Origin: JADJOY01 sp046331705 [NCBI: bacterium]
Lineage (GTDB): Bacteria > JADJOY01
Length of the DNA stretch: 29,607 nucleotides
Assembly (NCBI GenBank): GCA_046331705.1
Contig: JAXLQJ010000074.1
Location: 1 to 29,607 of the forward strand
Direction of reading: 5' to 3'
Part shown: piece after piece, positions 16,044-24,367 of the stretch
Numbering within the stretch: the stretch's first letter is position 1
Layout: each line of letters opens with the position of its first letter
Notes under the pieces: model-generated
The model's database searches: none
Seen by the model: only the letters and a program-made list of their open reading frames with translations
What the model was told of the DNA's origin: nothing
Translations under genes and position numbers: made by a program

Positions 16044-16060
16044 TTGGCACGCCGCGTGGA
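16044..16060 (+). promoter_or_regulatory. Candidate -24/-12 promoter of the efflux operon
   Basis: TTGGCACG (16044-16051) matches the sigma-54 -24 element perfectly. After CCGC the -12 position reads GTGGA, which keeps only TG and A of TTGCA and has GG where GC is expected. Spacing is exact. A start near 16071 would just include the GGAGG ribosome-binding site before ATG 16086. The neighbouring sigma-54 activator makes the site plausible, but the weak -12 lowers confidence. Confidence 0.4.
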
Positions 16061-16085
16061 ATACGGCGCCTCGGAGGACACGCAC

Positions 16086-16352
16086 ATGAGCCAACGACAC
16101 GTCGAGAAGCTGCTCGGACGACTCGTCCTGGACGAAGAGCTGCGCCAGCGCTTCTTCGTCGATCGGCACGCCGCGCTCGCCGATCTCGCGCGGGAAGGCG
16201 TCGAGCTGACCCCGGTCGAGCTGGATGCCGTCGCCGCGATCGAGCCGCGGGACCTGGATCGCTTCGCGGCCGGCATCGATCGGCGAATCCACAAGGCCTC
16301 ACTCGCCAATCCGGCGCCGCTCGCGACGCGACGCCTTCGGGAGAACTCGTGA
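16086..16352 (+). CDS. 88-residue helical protein, resembles putative RiPP leader/precursor (Franean1_4349-like)
   Basis: ATG 16086 follows CGGAGG with ideal spacing. The protein begins SQRHVEKLLGRLVLDEELRQ, continues with an RFFVDRHAALADL segment, then LTPVELDAVAAI and DLDRFAAGIDRRI. This is the pattern 'helix with GRL..D..FR..F, then A-L, then LTP.E..A, then D...RFA..LD.RI'. I associate it with small LigA/Nif11-like helical proteins annotated as Franean1_4349-family putative RiPPs; this is from memory, not a search. The last 20 residues (from HKASL to the end) are polar with Ser, Thr and Arg but no Cys, and could be a core peptide or a simple tail. There is no signal peptide. Its stop overlaps the TolC-type start by one base (TGATG), so it is the first, translationally coupled gene of the efflux operon. 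It might be an exported peptide precursor, a carrier or a regulatory subunit. Confidence 0.6.
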   Translation: MSQRHVEKLLGRLVLDEELRQRFFVDRHAALADLAREGVELTPVELDAVAAIEPRDLDRFAAGIDRRIHKASLANPAPLATRRLRENS

Positions 16353-17698
16353 TGAAGCGAGCATCGATCTGGCGCAGCGCGAGGATCGCCTGCGCGCTGC
16401 TCACGGCCACCTCGGCGTGGGCGCGAGACGGCGCGGCGCCAACGCTCACCCTCGACGAGGCGGTGACGATCGCGCTGGCGCACAACCGCGGCATCGCCAC
16501 CGCTTCGCTCGCGGTCGCGTCCGCCGCCGAGTCCGTCGACGCGGCGCGCGCCCGCCGCTACCCCACCCTCAGCGTCGACGCCACCGCCACCCACAACTTC
16601 ACCGACGAGAGCTACACGATCCACCGCGGCGACCTCGGCTCGTTCGACGCCACGGGCCCGATTCCCGCCACCGACGTGCGGCTGCACACGGCGAGCGACG
16701 TGTCGGCGCTCGTCGAGGTGCAGGCGGCACTGCCGCTCACGCAGCAGTACCGGATCGGCCTCGGCATCGCGAGCGGCGAGCTGGGCGTGGCGTCGGCGGA
16801 GCAATCGCTGCGGGCGCGGCGCCAGCAGGTCGCGAGCGACGTGAAGGAGGCCTACCACCGCATCGTCGCCGGCCAGAGCGCCCTCGCCGCCGCCCAAGAG
16901 TCGGTCACGTACCTGCGTGGCCTGGTGGAGCTGGCGGAGCGCTACGAACGCGAGCGCACCGTGCTCGCCTACGAGGTCCTCGACGCGCGGGCGGAGCTCG
17001 CGGACGCCGAGCGCCAGGCGCTCTCCCTGCGCCACGCGCTCGCGAACCAGCGCGAGGCGCTCAATCAGCTCCTCGGCCGCGATCTCGACGTCGCCTTCGA
17101 GGTCGTTGCCGCCGAGGCCGCCGTCACCTCGTCGCCCGAGCCGAGCGAAGCGTCGACACGCGCGCTCGCGCGCCGGCCGGAGCTGCGCGCCGCGGAGATC
17201 GGCGTCGAGCGCGCCGACGTCGACGTGAAGGCGAAGCGCGCCGAGTACATCCCGGACCTGAGCTGGGTCGTGTCCTACTCGCGGCCGGTGGGCATCGACT
17301 TCCTGCCCGACGAGACGGCCTACGCCGGCCTGCACCTCGAATGGGACGTGTGGGATTGGGGCCGCAAGCAGCACGAGATCGCCGAGCGGAACCACGCGCT
17401 GGCCCAGGCCCGCGAGCAGGCCGACGACACCCGCGCCAGCGTGTTGCGCGAGCTCAACGCGGCGCTGCGCACCCACGCGGAGTCGCGCGCGGAAGTGGCC
17501 GCCGCGGCGCTCGCCCTGGAAGCGGCGCGCGAGAAGCGCCGCGCGATCCTCGATCAATTCCATCACGAAGCACGGCTCCTGACCGACGCGCTCGAGGCCG
17601 AGGCGGCGGTCGCACGCGCCGTGGGCGATCACGCCCAGGCGCTCACCGATCTCTGGACTGCCGATGCGCGGCTCGCCCGCGCGATGGGAGAGGACTGA
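16352..17698 (+). CDS. TolC-family outer-membrane efflux channel
   Basis: This is a 448-residue protein. A signal peptide (basic start, then IACALLTATSAWA, cleavage near residue 25) is followed by LTLDEAVTIALAHNRGIATASL, the hallmark start of the outer-membrane efflux protein domain. The chain has the duplicated helix-strand layout: strands with YPTLSVDATATHNF, long helices (for example VKEAYHRIVAGQSALAAAQE), then a second repeat from RRPELRAAEIGVERADVDVK through YIPDLSWVVSYS and WDVWDWGRKQHEIAE. It would form the trimeric channel that takes substrate from the RND pump through the outer membrane. ATG 16352 overlaps the stop of the 88-residue gene by one base. The adaptor gene begins immediately after its stop with no spacer, so all three are tightly co-translated. 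Confidence 0.9.
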   Translation: MKRASIWRSARIACALLTATSAWARDGAAPTLTLDEAVTIALAHNRGIATASLAVASAAESVDAARARRYPTLSVDATATHNFTDESYTIHRGDLGSFDATGPIPATDVRLHTASDVSALVEVQAALPLTQQYRIGLGIASGELGVASAEQSLRARRQQVASDVKEAYHRIVAGQSALAAAQESVTYLRGLVELAERYERERTVLAYEVLDARAELADAERQALSLRHALANQREALNQLLGRDLDVAFEVVAAEAAVTSSPEPSEASTRALARRPELRAAEIGVERADVDVKAKRAEYIPDLSWVVSYSRPVGIDFLPDETAYAGLHLEWDVWDWGRKQHEIAERNHALAQAREQADDTRASVLRELNAALRTHAESRAEVAAAALALEAAREKRRAILDQFHHEARLLTDALEAEAAVARAVGDHAQALTDLWTADARLARAMGED

Positions 17699-18844
17699 AT
17701 GATTCGCCACGGACGACCCCACGTGAGCGCATTCCCGCTGCTCGCCATCCTGTTCACGCTCGCGGCCTGCAACCGACACCAAGCGGCGGCGACGGAACCC
17801 GCGCCCACTCCGGTGCGAATCGAGACGCTCGCTCCGGGCGCCGCGGCCGCCGGCGTGCGGTACTCGGCGACCATCGAGCCGCTCGACCAGGTGTCGCTCG
17901 CCTTCAACGTCGGCGGCTACGTCACCGAGCTGGCGCGGGTCGCGGACGCCGGCGGCGGCGAGCGCACCATCCGCATCGGCGATGCCGTCGAGCGGGGCCA
18001 GGTGCTGGCGCGGCTGCGCGACAGCGAGTACCAGGACCGCTTGCGCCAGGCGACCGCCGAGGTCGATCGCGCGCAGTCGAGCCTGGTCAAGGCCGAGAAG
18101 GACTGGGCGCGCGCCAACGAGCTCTACGCGAGCAAGAGCCTCACCAAACCCGACCACGACGCTGCCGAAGCGGCGTTGATGGCGGCGCGCGCGGGCGCGG
18201 CGAGCGTCGTCGCGCGCCGCGAGGAGGTGGCGCGCTCGCTTCGCGACACGACGCTGGTGACGCCGATCGCGGGCGTGATCGTGGCGCGCAAGATCGACGT
18301 GGGCACGCTCGCGAGCCCGGGATCGGTGGCGTTCGGGATCGCCAATCTCAGCCACGTGAAGGCGGTCTTCGGCGTTCCCGACTCGATGCTTCCCGCATTG
18401 CGCGTCGGCGCCACGCTGACGGTGACGTCCGAGGCGCTCGGCGGCCGCTCCTTCGCGGGTGTCGTCACGGCCATCGCGCCTTCCGCCGACCAGGCGAGCC
18501 GGGTCTTCGACGTCGAGGTCGATCTCGCGAACCCGGATCTCGCGCTCAAGGCCGGGATGATGGCGTCGCTCGCCGTGCCGAGCGGCGCACCCGGCTCGAG
18601 CGCGCCCGGCGTGCTGGTGCCGCTCGCCGCGATGGTGCGCTCGAAGACGCGGCCCGAGGGCTACGCCGTCTACGTCGTGAACGACCACGGCGGGGCGCTC
18701 AGCGTGCGCCTCACCGACGTCGAGGTCGGCCGCCTCGTCGGCAACGCCATCACCGCGGTCTCCGGCGTCGCCGCCGGGGATCGCGTGGTGGTGAGCGGCA
18801 CGACGCTCGTCGTCGACGGAGCCGCCATCGAGATCGTGAGCTGA
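17699..18844 (+). CDS. RND efflux periplasmic adaptor (membrane fusion lipoprotein)
   Basis: This 381-residue protein starts at ATG 17699, directly after the TolC-type stop; GGGAGAGGA lies within the end of that gene. A lipoprotein signal (LLAILFTLAACN) gives Cys24 as the lipidated residue, anchoring it to the inner membrane as in AcrA. The order is typical: first barrel-sandwich half (ATIEPLDQVSLAFNVGGYV, then IGDAVERGQVLARL), an alpha-hairpin (about residues 115-180, with QATAEVDRAQSSLVKAEKDW and a second helix), the second lipoyl half (TLVTPIAGVIVARKIDVGT), the beta-barrel domain and a membrane-proximal domain ending VVVSGTTLVVDGA. It links the RND pump to the outer-membrane channel. The permease gene starts 46 bases downstream. 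Confidence 0.92.
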   Translation: MIRHGRPHVSAFPLLAILFTLAACNRHQAAATEPAPTPVRIETLAPGAAAAGVRYSATIEPLDQVSLAFNVGGYVTELARVADAGGGERTIRIGDAVERGQVLARLRDSEYQDRLRQATAEVDRAQSSLVKAEKDWARANELYASKSLTKPDHDAAEAALMAARAGAASVVARREEVARSLRDTTLVTPIAGVIVARKIDVGTLASPGSVAFGIANLSHVKAVFGVPDSMLPALRVGATLTVTSEALGGRSFAGVVTAIAPSADQASRVFDVEVDLANPDLALKAGMMASLAVPSGAPGSSAPGVLVPLAAMVRSKTRPEGYAVYVVNDHGGALSVRLTDVEVGRLVGNAITAVSGVAAGDRVVVSGTTLVVDGAAIEIVS

Positions 18845-18890
18845 ACCGAACCCCGTCCGATCCTCGTCACGCACTCACGGAGAACGCGTC

Positions 18891-21800
18891 ATGACCCACC
18901 GCGAAGACCAGTCGATCGTCGCGACCACCCACAACACGGCTCGGTTCTTCACCGAGAACCGGCACGTCGCCTGGACCGTTCTGGTCGCAGTCGTGGTGTG
19001 GGGCATCTACGGCTACTTGCAGATGTCCAAGCGCAAGGACCCCGACATCCCGGTGCGGGTGGCCATGGCGGTGACGCCGTGGCCGGGGGTGCGCGCCGAG
19101 ACCGTCGAGCAGCTCGTCACCCGGCGCGTCGAGCGCGCGATCGCCGAGAATCCGTGGCTCCGCAAGCCGGGCGACTACGACTTCGCGTTGCGTTCGCTCT
19201 CGCTCGACGGACTCTCGATCGTGTGGGTGCAGCTCGACGAGCGCGCCAAGCTCACCAAGCAGGAGTTCGACAACATCCACCTGGCGCTCGACCAGATCTC
19301 CGATCTGCCGCGCGGCGCCGGTCCGGTGCAGTGGAACGGCGACTTCGGCGACACCGCGGCGCTCATGCTGACGGTGGCGAGCCCGCGCGAGAGCGACGTC
19401 TCGATCGAGCTGCGCGCGCGCGCCATCGCCGACGCCGTGCGCGACGCCCGCGCGGGCATCGCCGCGGCGCCGGGCGCGCGCGCGGCCGTGGTGGTGGCGT
19501 ATCCGTTCTCGCTGGGTACACGGGGTCCCGAGCGCATTCGCGACCGGTTCGCGAGCGCGCTCGCCGAGGCGGGCCTCGCGACGGCGCCGCGGCCGATCGA
19601 CGGCTCCGGCTTCGTCGGGCTCGATTTCACCACCGCGGCGGACGACGACGCCTTGCTCGCCGCGACCGCGCGCTTTCGCGAAGCGAGCCTGGGTTCCGAA
19701 GGCGATCACCCCGACGTGTGGGACGCGCTGGTGGTGCGCGACCCCGCCCAGATCCGCGAGCGGCTCGCGCGCGTCGCCGGACCGCGCTACAGCCACCACG
19801 AGCTCGAGCAGTTCACCGGTCTCATCCAGCGCTCGCTGCGCGCCGTGCCGCAGGTCTCGAAGGTCGACCGCACGGGTGTGCTCGAGCGCCGCGTGATCCT
19901 CCAATACGCGCAGGAGCGCCTCGCGGCGTACGGCGTGCGCCCCTCGGCGCTGGGCGACCTGCTCGAATCCCGCAGCGCGACGCTTTCGGGCGCAGCACTC
20001 GAGGTGGGCGGCAAGCGGCTGCTGGTCGAGCCGGCGAACGAGCTCGAGAGCGCCGACGCGATCGGCGACGTGCTGGTGCCGACCAACTCCACGCGCTCCT
20101 TGCACCTGCGCGATCTCGTCGACGTGATCCCGGCGTACGAGAGCCCGGCGCGGCTGCTCAACTTCTACACGGCCCGCGCCGCGGACGGATCGTGGTACCG
20201 CGGGCGCGCCGTGACGCTCGCCGTGCAGATGCGCGCGGGCGAGCAGATCCACGCGTTCGGCGAAGCGGTGGACCGCACCCTCGACGGCGTGCGCCGCTAC
20301 CTGCCCGACGACCTGGTGCTGGCGCGCACGTCGGATCAGCCGCTGCAGGTGGAGGAGAACGTCGATCTCTTCATGGACGCGCTCATCGAGGCGATCGTGC
20401 TGGTGGTCGCGGTCGCGTGGGTCGGCTTTCGCGAGTGGCGTTCGGCGCTGCTCATGGCGCTCTCGATCCCGCTCACGCTCGCCATGACGTTCGGCATGAT
20501 GCAGCTGCTCGGCATCGACGTTCAGCAGGTGTCGATCGCGGCGCTCATCATCGCCCTCGGCCTGCTGGTGGACGACCCGGTGGTGGCGGGGGATGCCATC
20601 AAGCGCGACCTGGCGCTCGGCCACCCGCCGGTGGTGGCCGCCTGGCTCGGGCCCACCAAGCTGGCGCGCGCGATCCTCTTCGCCACCGTCACCAACATCG
20701 CGGCCTATCTGCCGTTCCTGCTCTTGAGCGGTGACACCGGCAAGTTCCTCTACAGCCTGCCGATCGTCATGACCTGCTCGCTGATCGCCTCGCGCTTGGT
20801 GTCGATGACGTTCATCCCGCTGCTCGGCTACTACCTGCTGCGCCCGTCGTCGCGTCCCGAGCCGAGCCTGGCCGAGCGCCGCGCACGCGGCTTCACGGGC
20901 GCTTACTACCGCGTCGGAACCTGGGCGATCGAGCACCGCAAGCTCTCGATGGCGATCGCCGCCGTGTTCCTGGTGCTGGGCGGCGGCCTGGCCGCGCGCC
21001 TCAAGACGCAGTTCTTCCCCGATGACCTCCAGTACCTGAGCTACGTCGACGTGTGGCTTCCCAACGATGCGCCGCTCACGGCGACGCGCGAGGCCGCCAC
21101 GCGCGCCGACGAGATCATCCGCGCCGAGTCGGAGCGCATGGGTGCCGAGCATCCCGCGAAGGACGGCGGGCCCACGCGGGTGCTGCGCTCCATCACCAGC
21201 TTCGTGGGCGGCGGCGGCCCGCGCTTCTGGATGTCGGTCTCGCCCGAGCCTTTGCAGACGAACTACGCGCAGCTGGTGCTCGAGGCCACCGACAAGCACC
21301 TCACCCACGAGCTGGTGGGCCGACTGCAGGTGGCGCTCTCGCGGGCGATCCCGGGCGCGCGCATCGACGTGAAGCAGCTGCAGACCAATCCCGTCGAGTT
21401 CCCCGTCGAGGTGCGGCTCTCGGCGCGCACCGAGCTGGGGCCGCAGGACGAGGCGAGGCAGCTGCGCGTGCTACGAGGTCTCGCGGATCGCGTGAAGGAC
21501 GCGCTGCGCGCGGTGCCCACCGCGGCGCGGGTGCGCGACGACTGGGGCGAGGAGACCCTGGTCTTGGGCCTCGAGATGGACGAGGACCGCGCCGCGACCT
21601 CCGGCATCACCAATCCGGACCTCGCCGACTCGTCACGCGCGGCGATCTCGGGCGTTCGCCTCACGACGCTGCGCGACGGCGATCAGCTGGTGCCGGTGCT
21701 GGCGCGCCAGCGGCTCGACGAGCGCTCGCAGCTCTCCGATCTCGAGAGCCTCTACGTCTACGGGTCGTCCAACACCCAGCGCGTGCCGCTCGGCGCGTTG

Positions 21801-22532
21801 GCGACGGTCGAGCCGCGCATGGAGACGCCGCGGATTCGCCGCCGCGACCAGTTCCGCACCATCTCCGTCCAGGCGTATCCCGCGCAGGGCGTGCTGGCGT
21901 CGGAGGTGATGGCGGCGGCGACACCCAGCCTCGAGGAGATCGCGCGCACGCTGCCGCCCGGCTTCGAGCTCACCATCGGCGGCGAGCGCGCCAAGCAGCG
22001 CAGCGGCTTTCGCGAGCTGGCCGTGGTGCTCGCGATCTCGGCGGCGCTCATCTTCCTGTCGCTGGTCACCCAGTTCTCGAATGCGGTGAAGCCGTTCCTG
22101 GTTTTCGCGGCGGTGCCCTTCGGCGCGATGGGGGCGCTCGCGCTCTTGTGGGCCTTCGGCACGCCCTTCGGCTTCATGGCGTTCCTGGGCGTCGTGAGCT
22201 TGGTGGGCGTGATCGTGAGCCACGTGATCGTGCTCTTCGACTTCATCGAGGAGATGCACGAGCGCGGCGAGCCGCTCATCGAGTCGCTTCTCGACGCTGG
22301 CATCGCGCGCTTGCGCCCGGTGGCGATCACCGTGGGCGCCACCGTCCTCGCGCTGGTCCCCCTGGCGCTGCACGGCGGCCCGCTCTGGGAGCCGCTCTGC
22401 TACGCGCAGATCGGTGGGCTGTTGGTGGCCACCGTCGTCGAGCTGGTCTTGGTCCCCGTTCTCTACGCGGTCTTCGTCCTCGATCTCGGAATCGTGCGCT
22501 GGAGCGAAGCTTCGCGCACCCAGGAGAGCTGA
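18891..22532 (+). CDS. RND efflux permease, enlarged (AcrB/MMPL-superfamily, HAE1-like)
   Basis: This 1213-residue inner-membrane pump starts at ATG 18891, with CGGAG about 10 bases upstream. It has the usual plan: a first membrane helix (about 28-45), a periplasmic porter domain, a six-helix bundle, and the same again. The proton-relay aspartates are present as Asp561-Asp562 in LGLLVDDPVVAGDAI (TM4). The TM10 Lys of AcrB is replaced: the aligned segment reads GVIVSHVIVLFDF, with Ser1110-His1111. AcrB is about 1050 residues; most of the extra length is a roughly 120-residue insertion (about 183-302, including AYPFSLGTRGPERIRDRF) in the first porter subdomain, before LIQRSLRAVPQVSKVD resumes the common fold. 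It works with the adaptor and channel encoded upstream. The substrate is unknown; the downstream flavin hydroxylase suggests aromatic or lipophilic compounds. Confidence 0.93.
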   Translation: MTHREDQSIVATTHNTARFFTENRHVAWTVLVAVVVWGIYGYLQMSKRKDPDIPVRVAMAVTPWPGVRAETVEQLVTRRVERAIAENPWLRKPGDYDFALRSLSLDGLSIVWVQLDERAKLTKQEFDNIHLALDQISDLPRGAGPVQWNGDFGDTAALMLTVASPRESDVSIELRARAIADAVRDARAGIAAAPGARAAVVVAYPFSLGTRGPERIRDRFASALAEAGLATAPRPIDGSGFVGLDFTTAADDDALLAATARFREASLGSEGDHPDVWDALVVRDPAQIRERLARVAGPRYSHHELEQFTGLIQRSLRAVPQVSKVDRTGVLERRVILQYAQERLAAYGVRPSALGDLLESRSATLSGAALEVGGKRLLVEPANELESADAIGDVLVPTNSTRSLHLRDLVDVIPAYESPARLLNFYTARAADGSWYRGRAVTLAVQMRAGEQIHAFGEAVDRTLDGVRRYLPDDLVLARTSDQPLQVEENVDLFMDALIEAIVLVVAVAWVGFREWRSALLMALSIPLTLAMTFGMMQLLGIDVQQVSIAALIIALGLLVDDPVVAGDAIKRDLALGHPPVVAAWLGPTKLARAILFATVTNIAAYLPFLLLSGDTGKFLYSLPIVMTCSLIASRLVSMTFIPLLGYYLLRPSSRPEPSLAERRARGFTGAYYRVGTWAIEHRKLSMAIAAVFLVLGGGLAARLKTQFFPDDLQYLSYVDVWLPNDAPLTATREAATRADEIIRAESERMGAEHPAKDGGPTRVLRSITSFVGGGGPRFWMSVSPEPLQTNYAQLVLEATDKHLTHELVGRLQVALSRAIPGARIDVKQLQTNPVEFPVEVRLSARTELGPQDEARQLRVLRGLADRVKDALRAVPTAARVRDDWGEETLVLGLEMDEDRAATSGITNPDLADSSRAAISGVRLTTLRDGDQLVPVLARQRLDERSQLSDLESLYVYGSSNTQRVPLGALATVEPRMETPRIRRRDQFRTISVQAYPAQGVLASEVMAAATPSLEEIARTLPPGFELTIGGERAKQRSGFRELAVVLAISAALIFLSLVTQFSNAVKPFLVFAAVPFGAMGALALLWAFGTPFGFMAFLGVVSLVGVIVSHVIVLFDFIEEMHERGEPLIESLLDAGIARLRPVAITVGATVLALVPLALHGGPLWEPLCYAQIGGLLVATVVELVLVPVLYAVFVLDLGIVRWSEASRTQES

Positions 22533-22534
22533 AC

Positions 22535-24148
22535 ATGAATGCCCCACGACACCCCGAAGTCCTCGTCTGCGGCGCCGGCCCGAGCGGCCTGGTGCTGGCG
22601 CTGCGCCTGGTCCGCGCGGGCGTGCGCGTCCGAATCGTCGACGCGGCGCCTGGACCCGGAACCACCTCGCGCGCGCTGGTCGTCCACGCGCGCACACTCG
22701 AGCTCTATCGTCAGATGGGCCTCGCCGATTCGCTCATCGCCGAGGGCATGCCGTTCGGCGGCGCCAACCTGTGGGTGCGCGGCAGGCGAGTGGCGCACGT
22801 CGAGCTGGGCGAGATCGGCACCGGGCTGAGCCGGTTCCCGTTCATGCTCGTCGTTCCGCAGGATCGCCACGAGCGATTCCTGGTCGAGCACCTGCGGCGC
22901 GCGGGATTGGAGGTGGAACGCCAGACCAAGCTGGTGGGCTTCGAGCAAGGCGAGCACACGGTACGCGCCACGCTCGCCCACGCAGACGGTTCCACCGAGA
23001 CGTGCGAGGCCGCGTACCTCGCCGGCTGCGACGGTGCGCACTCGCGCGTGCGCGAGGTGCTTGGCATCGGCTTCCCGGGTGGAACGTATGCTCAGTACTT
23101 CTACGTCGCCGACGTCGAAGCCACCGGGCCGGTGATGAACGGCGAGCTCCACGTGGCCGTCGACGACGCGGACTTCCTCGCGATCTTTCCGCTGCACGGC
23201 GGACGCACGGCGCGCTTGGTCGGCCTGGCGCGCGCCGAGCGGGAAGGGGTGCCGGAACGGCTCGGCTGGAGCGACGTCCGCTCGCGCGTGATCGAACAGC
23301 TCGGCGTGGGCGTCCAGAAGGTCAACTGGTTCTCGACCTACAAGGTGCACCACCGCGTCGCCGACGCGTTCCGGCGCGGTCGGGTCTTCCTGGTGGGCGA
23401 TGCGGCGCACATCCACAGCCCGGTGGGCGGACAGGGGATGAACACCGGCATCGGCGACGCGGTGAACCTCTCGTGGAAGCTCGCCGAGGTGCTGCTCGGG
23501 CGTGCCTCGGAGGAGATCCTGGCGAGCTACGAGCCGGAGCGGTCGGCGTTCGCTCACACGCTGGTCGACACCACCGACCGCGCGTTCGTGATCACCACCA
23601 GCCCCGGGCCGGTGGCGCGCTTCGTGCGGACACGGATCGTGCCGCGGGTGATCCCGCCGCTGACCCAGCTCACGGCGTTCAAACGCACGGCGTTCCGCGT
23701 GCTCTCGCAGATTCGCATCCACTACCGCGGCAGCCCGCTCGGCGAGGGCAAGGCCGGCCCCATCCGCGGCGGCGATCGCTTGCCGTGGGTCGAGCTGAGC
23801 GCGGCCGGGGGTGCAACCGACAACTTCGCCGGCCTCGACGGAATCGCGTGGCAGGTCCACGTCTACGGCACGCCCGGCACCCGTCTCGCCGAGGCCTGCG
23901 CGCGGCTCGACCTCTCGTTGCGAGTCTTCCCGTGGAGCCCGACGATGCAAGCGGCAGGGCTCACCCGCGACCGGCTCTATCTGGTGCGGCCGGACGGCTA
24001 CGTCGCGCTGGTGTCCGACGCCAACCCCGCTCGCCTCGAGGCGTTCGTCGGCACGATCCGCGGCAACGGGAAGCGCGAGACGCCGACACGACCGAGTCGA
24101 GCGAGCGCGCAACGGGCACCCGCGTCACAGACCGCCGTCACACCGTGA
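22535..24148 (+). CDS. FAD-dependent aromatic hydroxylase (PheA/TfdB-type monooxygenase)
   Basis: This 537-residue flavoprotein would hydroxylate phenolic or polyketide-like aromatics with NAD(P)H and oxygen. The N-terminal Rossmann motif is VCGAGPSG (Gly13-x-Gly15-x-x-Gly18). The NAD(P)H/FAD 'DG' motif is AGCDGAHSRVREVLG with Asp166, and the FAD ribityl 'GD' motif is GRVFLVGDAAHIHSP with Asp289, followed by GGQGMNTGIGDAVNL. The C-terminal part from about residue 400 (DNFAGLDGIAWQVHVYG and DRLYLVRPDGYVALVSD) matches the thioredoxin-like domain of this class. ATG 22535 lies two bases after the permease stop, with GGAGAG just upstream, so it belongs to the pump operon. This pairing implies the pump handles a hydroxylated aromatic, a toxin being detoxified or a product being tailored. 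The last 30 residues are a polar, probably disordered tail. Confidence 0.9.
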   Translation: MNAPRHPEVLVCGAGPSGLVLALRLVRAGVRVRIVDAAPGPGTTSRALVVHARTLELYRQMGLADSLIAEGMPFGGANLWVRGRRVAHVELGEIGTGLSRFPFMLVVPQDRHERFLVEHLRRAGLEVERQTKLVGFEQGEHTVRATLAHADGSTETCEAAYLAGCDGAHSRVREVLGIGFPGGTYAQYFYVADVEATGPVMNGELHVAVDDADFLAIFPLHGGRTARLVGLARAEREGVPERLGWSDVRSRVIEQLGVGVQKVNWFSTYKVHHRVADAFRRGRVFLVGDAAHIHSPVGGQGMNTGIGDAVNLSWKLAEVLLGRASEEILASYEPERSAFAHTLVDTTDRAFVITTSPGPVARFVRTRIVPRVIPPLTQLTAFKRTAFRVLSQIRIHYRGSPLGEGKAGPIRGGDRLPWVELSAAGGATDNFAGLDGIAWQVHVYGTPGTRLAEACARLDLSLRVFPWSPTMQAAGLTRDRLYLVRPDGYVALVSDANPARLEAFVGTIRGNGKRETPTRPSRASAQRAPASQTAVTP

Positions 24149-24367
24149 CACCGCCGCGCACCCGGATCACCGAACGAACCGCCCTCGAAGCGGGCTGGAG
24201 GCGCCGGGCGACCGACGATGCAAGGGCCAGCGCAGCGACCGCTTCGAGGACGACAGGCTTCACCAGGGGCCAGTGTTGGGCCTCGCGCGCGAGCTCTGAC
24301 GCGGTTGGCAACGGATTCGAGACGGTTCCTGGCAGCGCTCGGTCACTCGCACGTATCCTCGACCACC
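24149..24367. other. Intergenic region of about 220 bases
   Basis: No gene, clear hairpin terminator or promoter pattern was identified. The frame of the next gene is open upstream to 24218 but is Arg/Gln-rich and not protein-like. Confidence 0.4.

Noticed and set aside
15809-18874. Very long open frame on the minus strand opposite the channel and adaptor genes
   Set aside because: It is Arg/His/Gly-rich, lacks any recognisable motif and lies antisense to clearly recognised genes. Such frames are common in GC-rich coding DNA.
18867-21308. 813-codon minus-strand frame opposite the RND permease
   Set aside because: Low-complexity Arg/His/Glu/Asp composition with no family features; the plus strand encodes an unmistakable RND pump.
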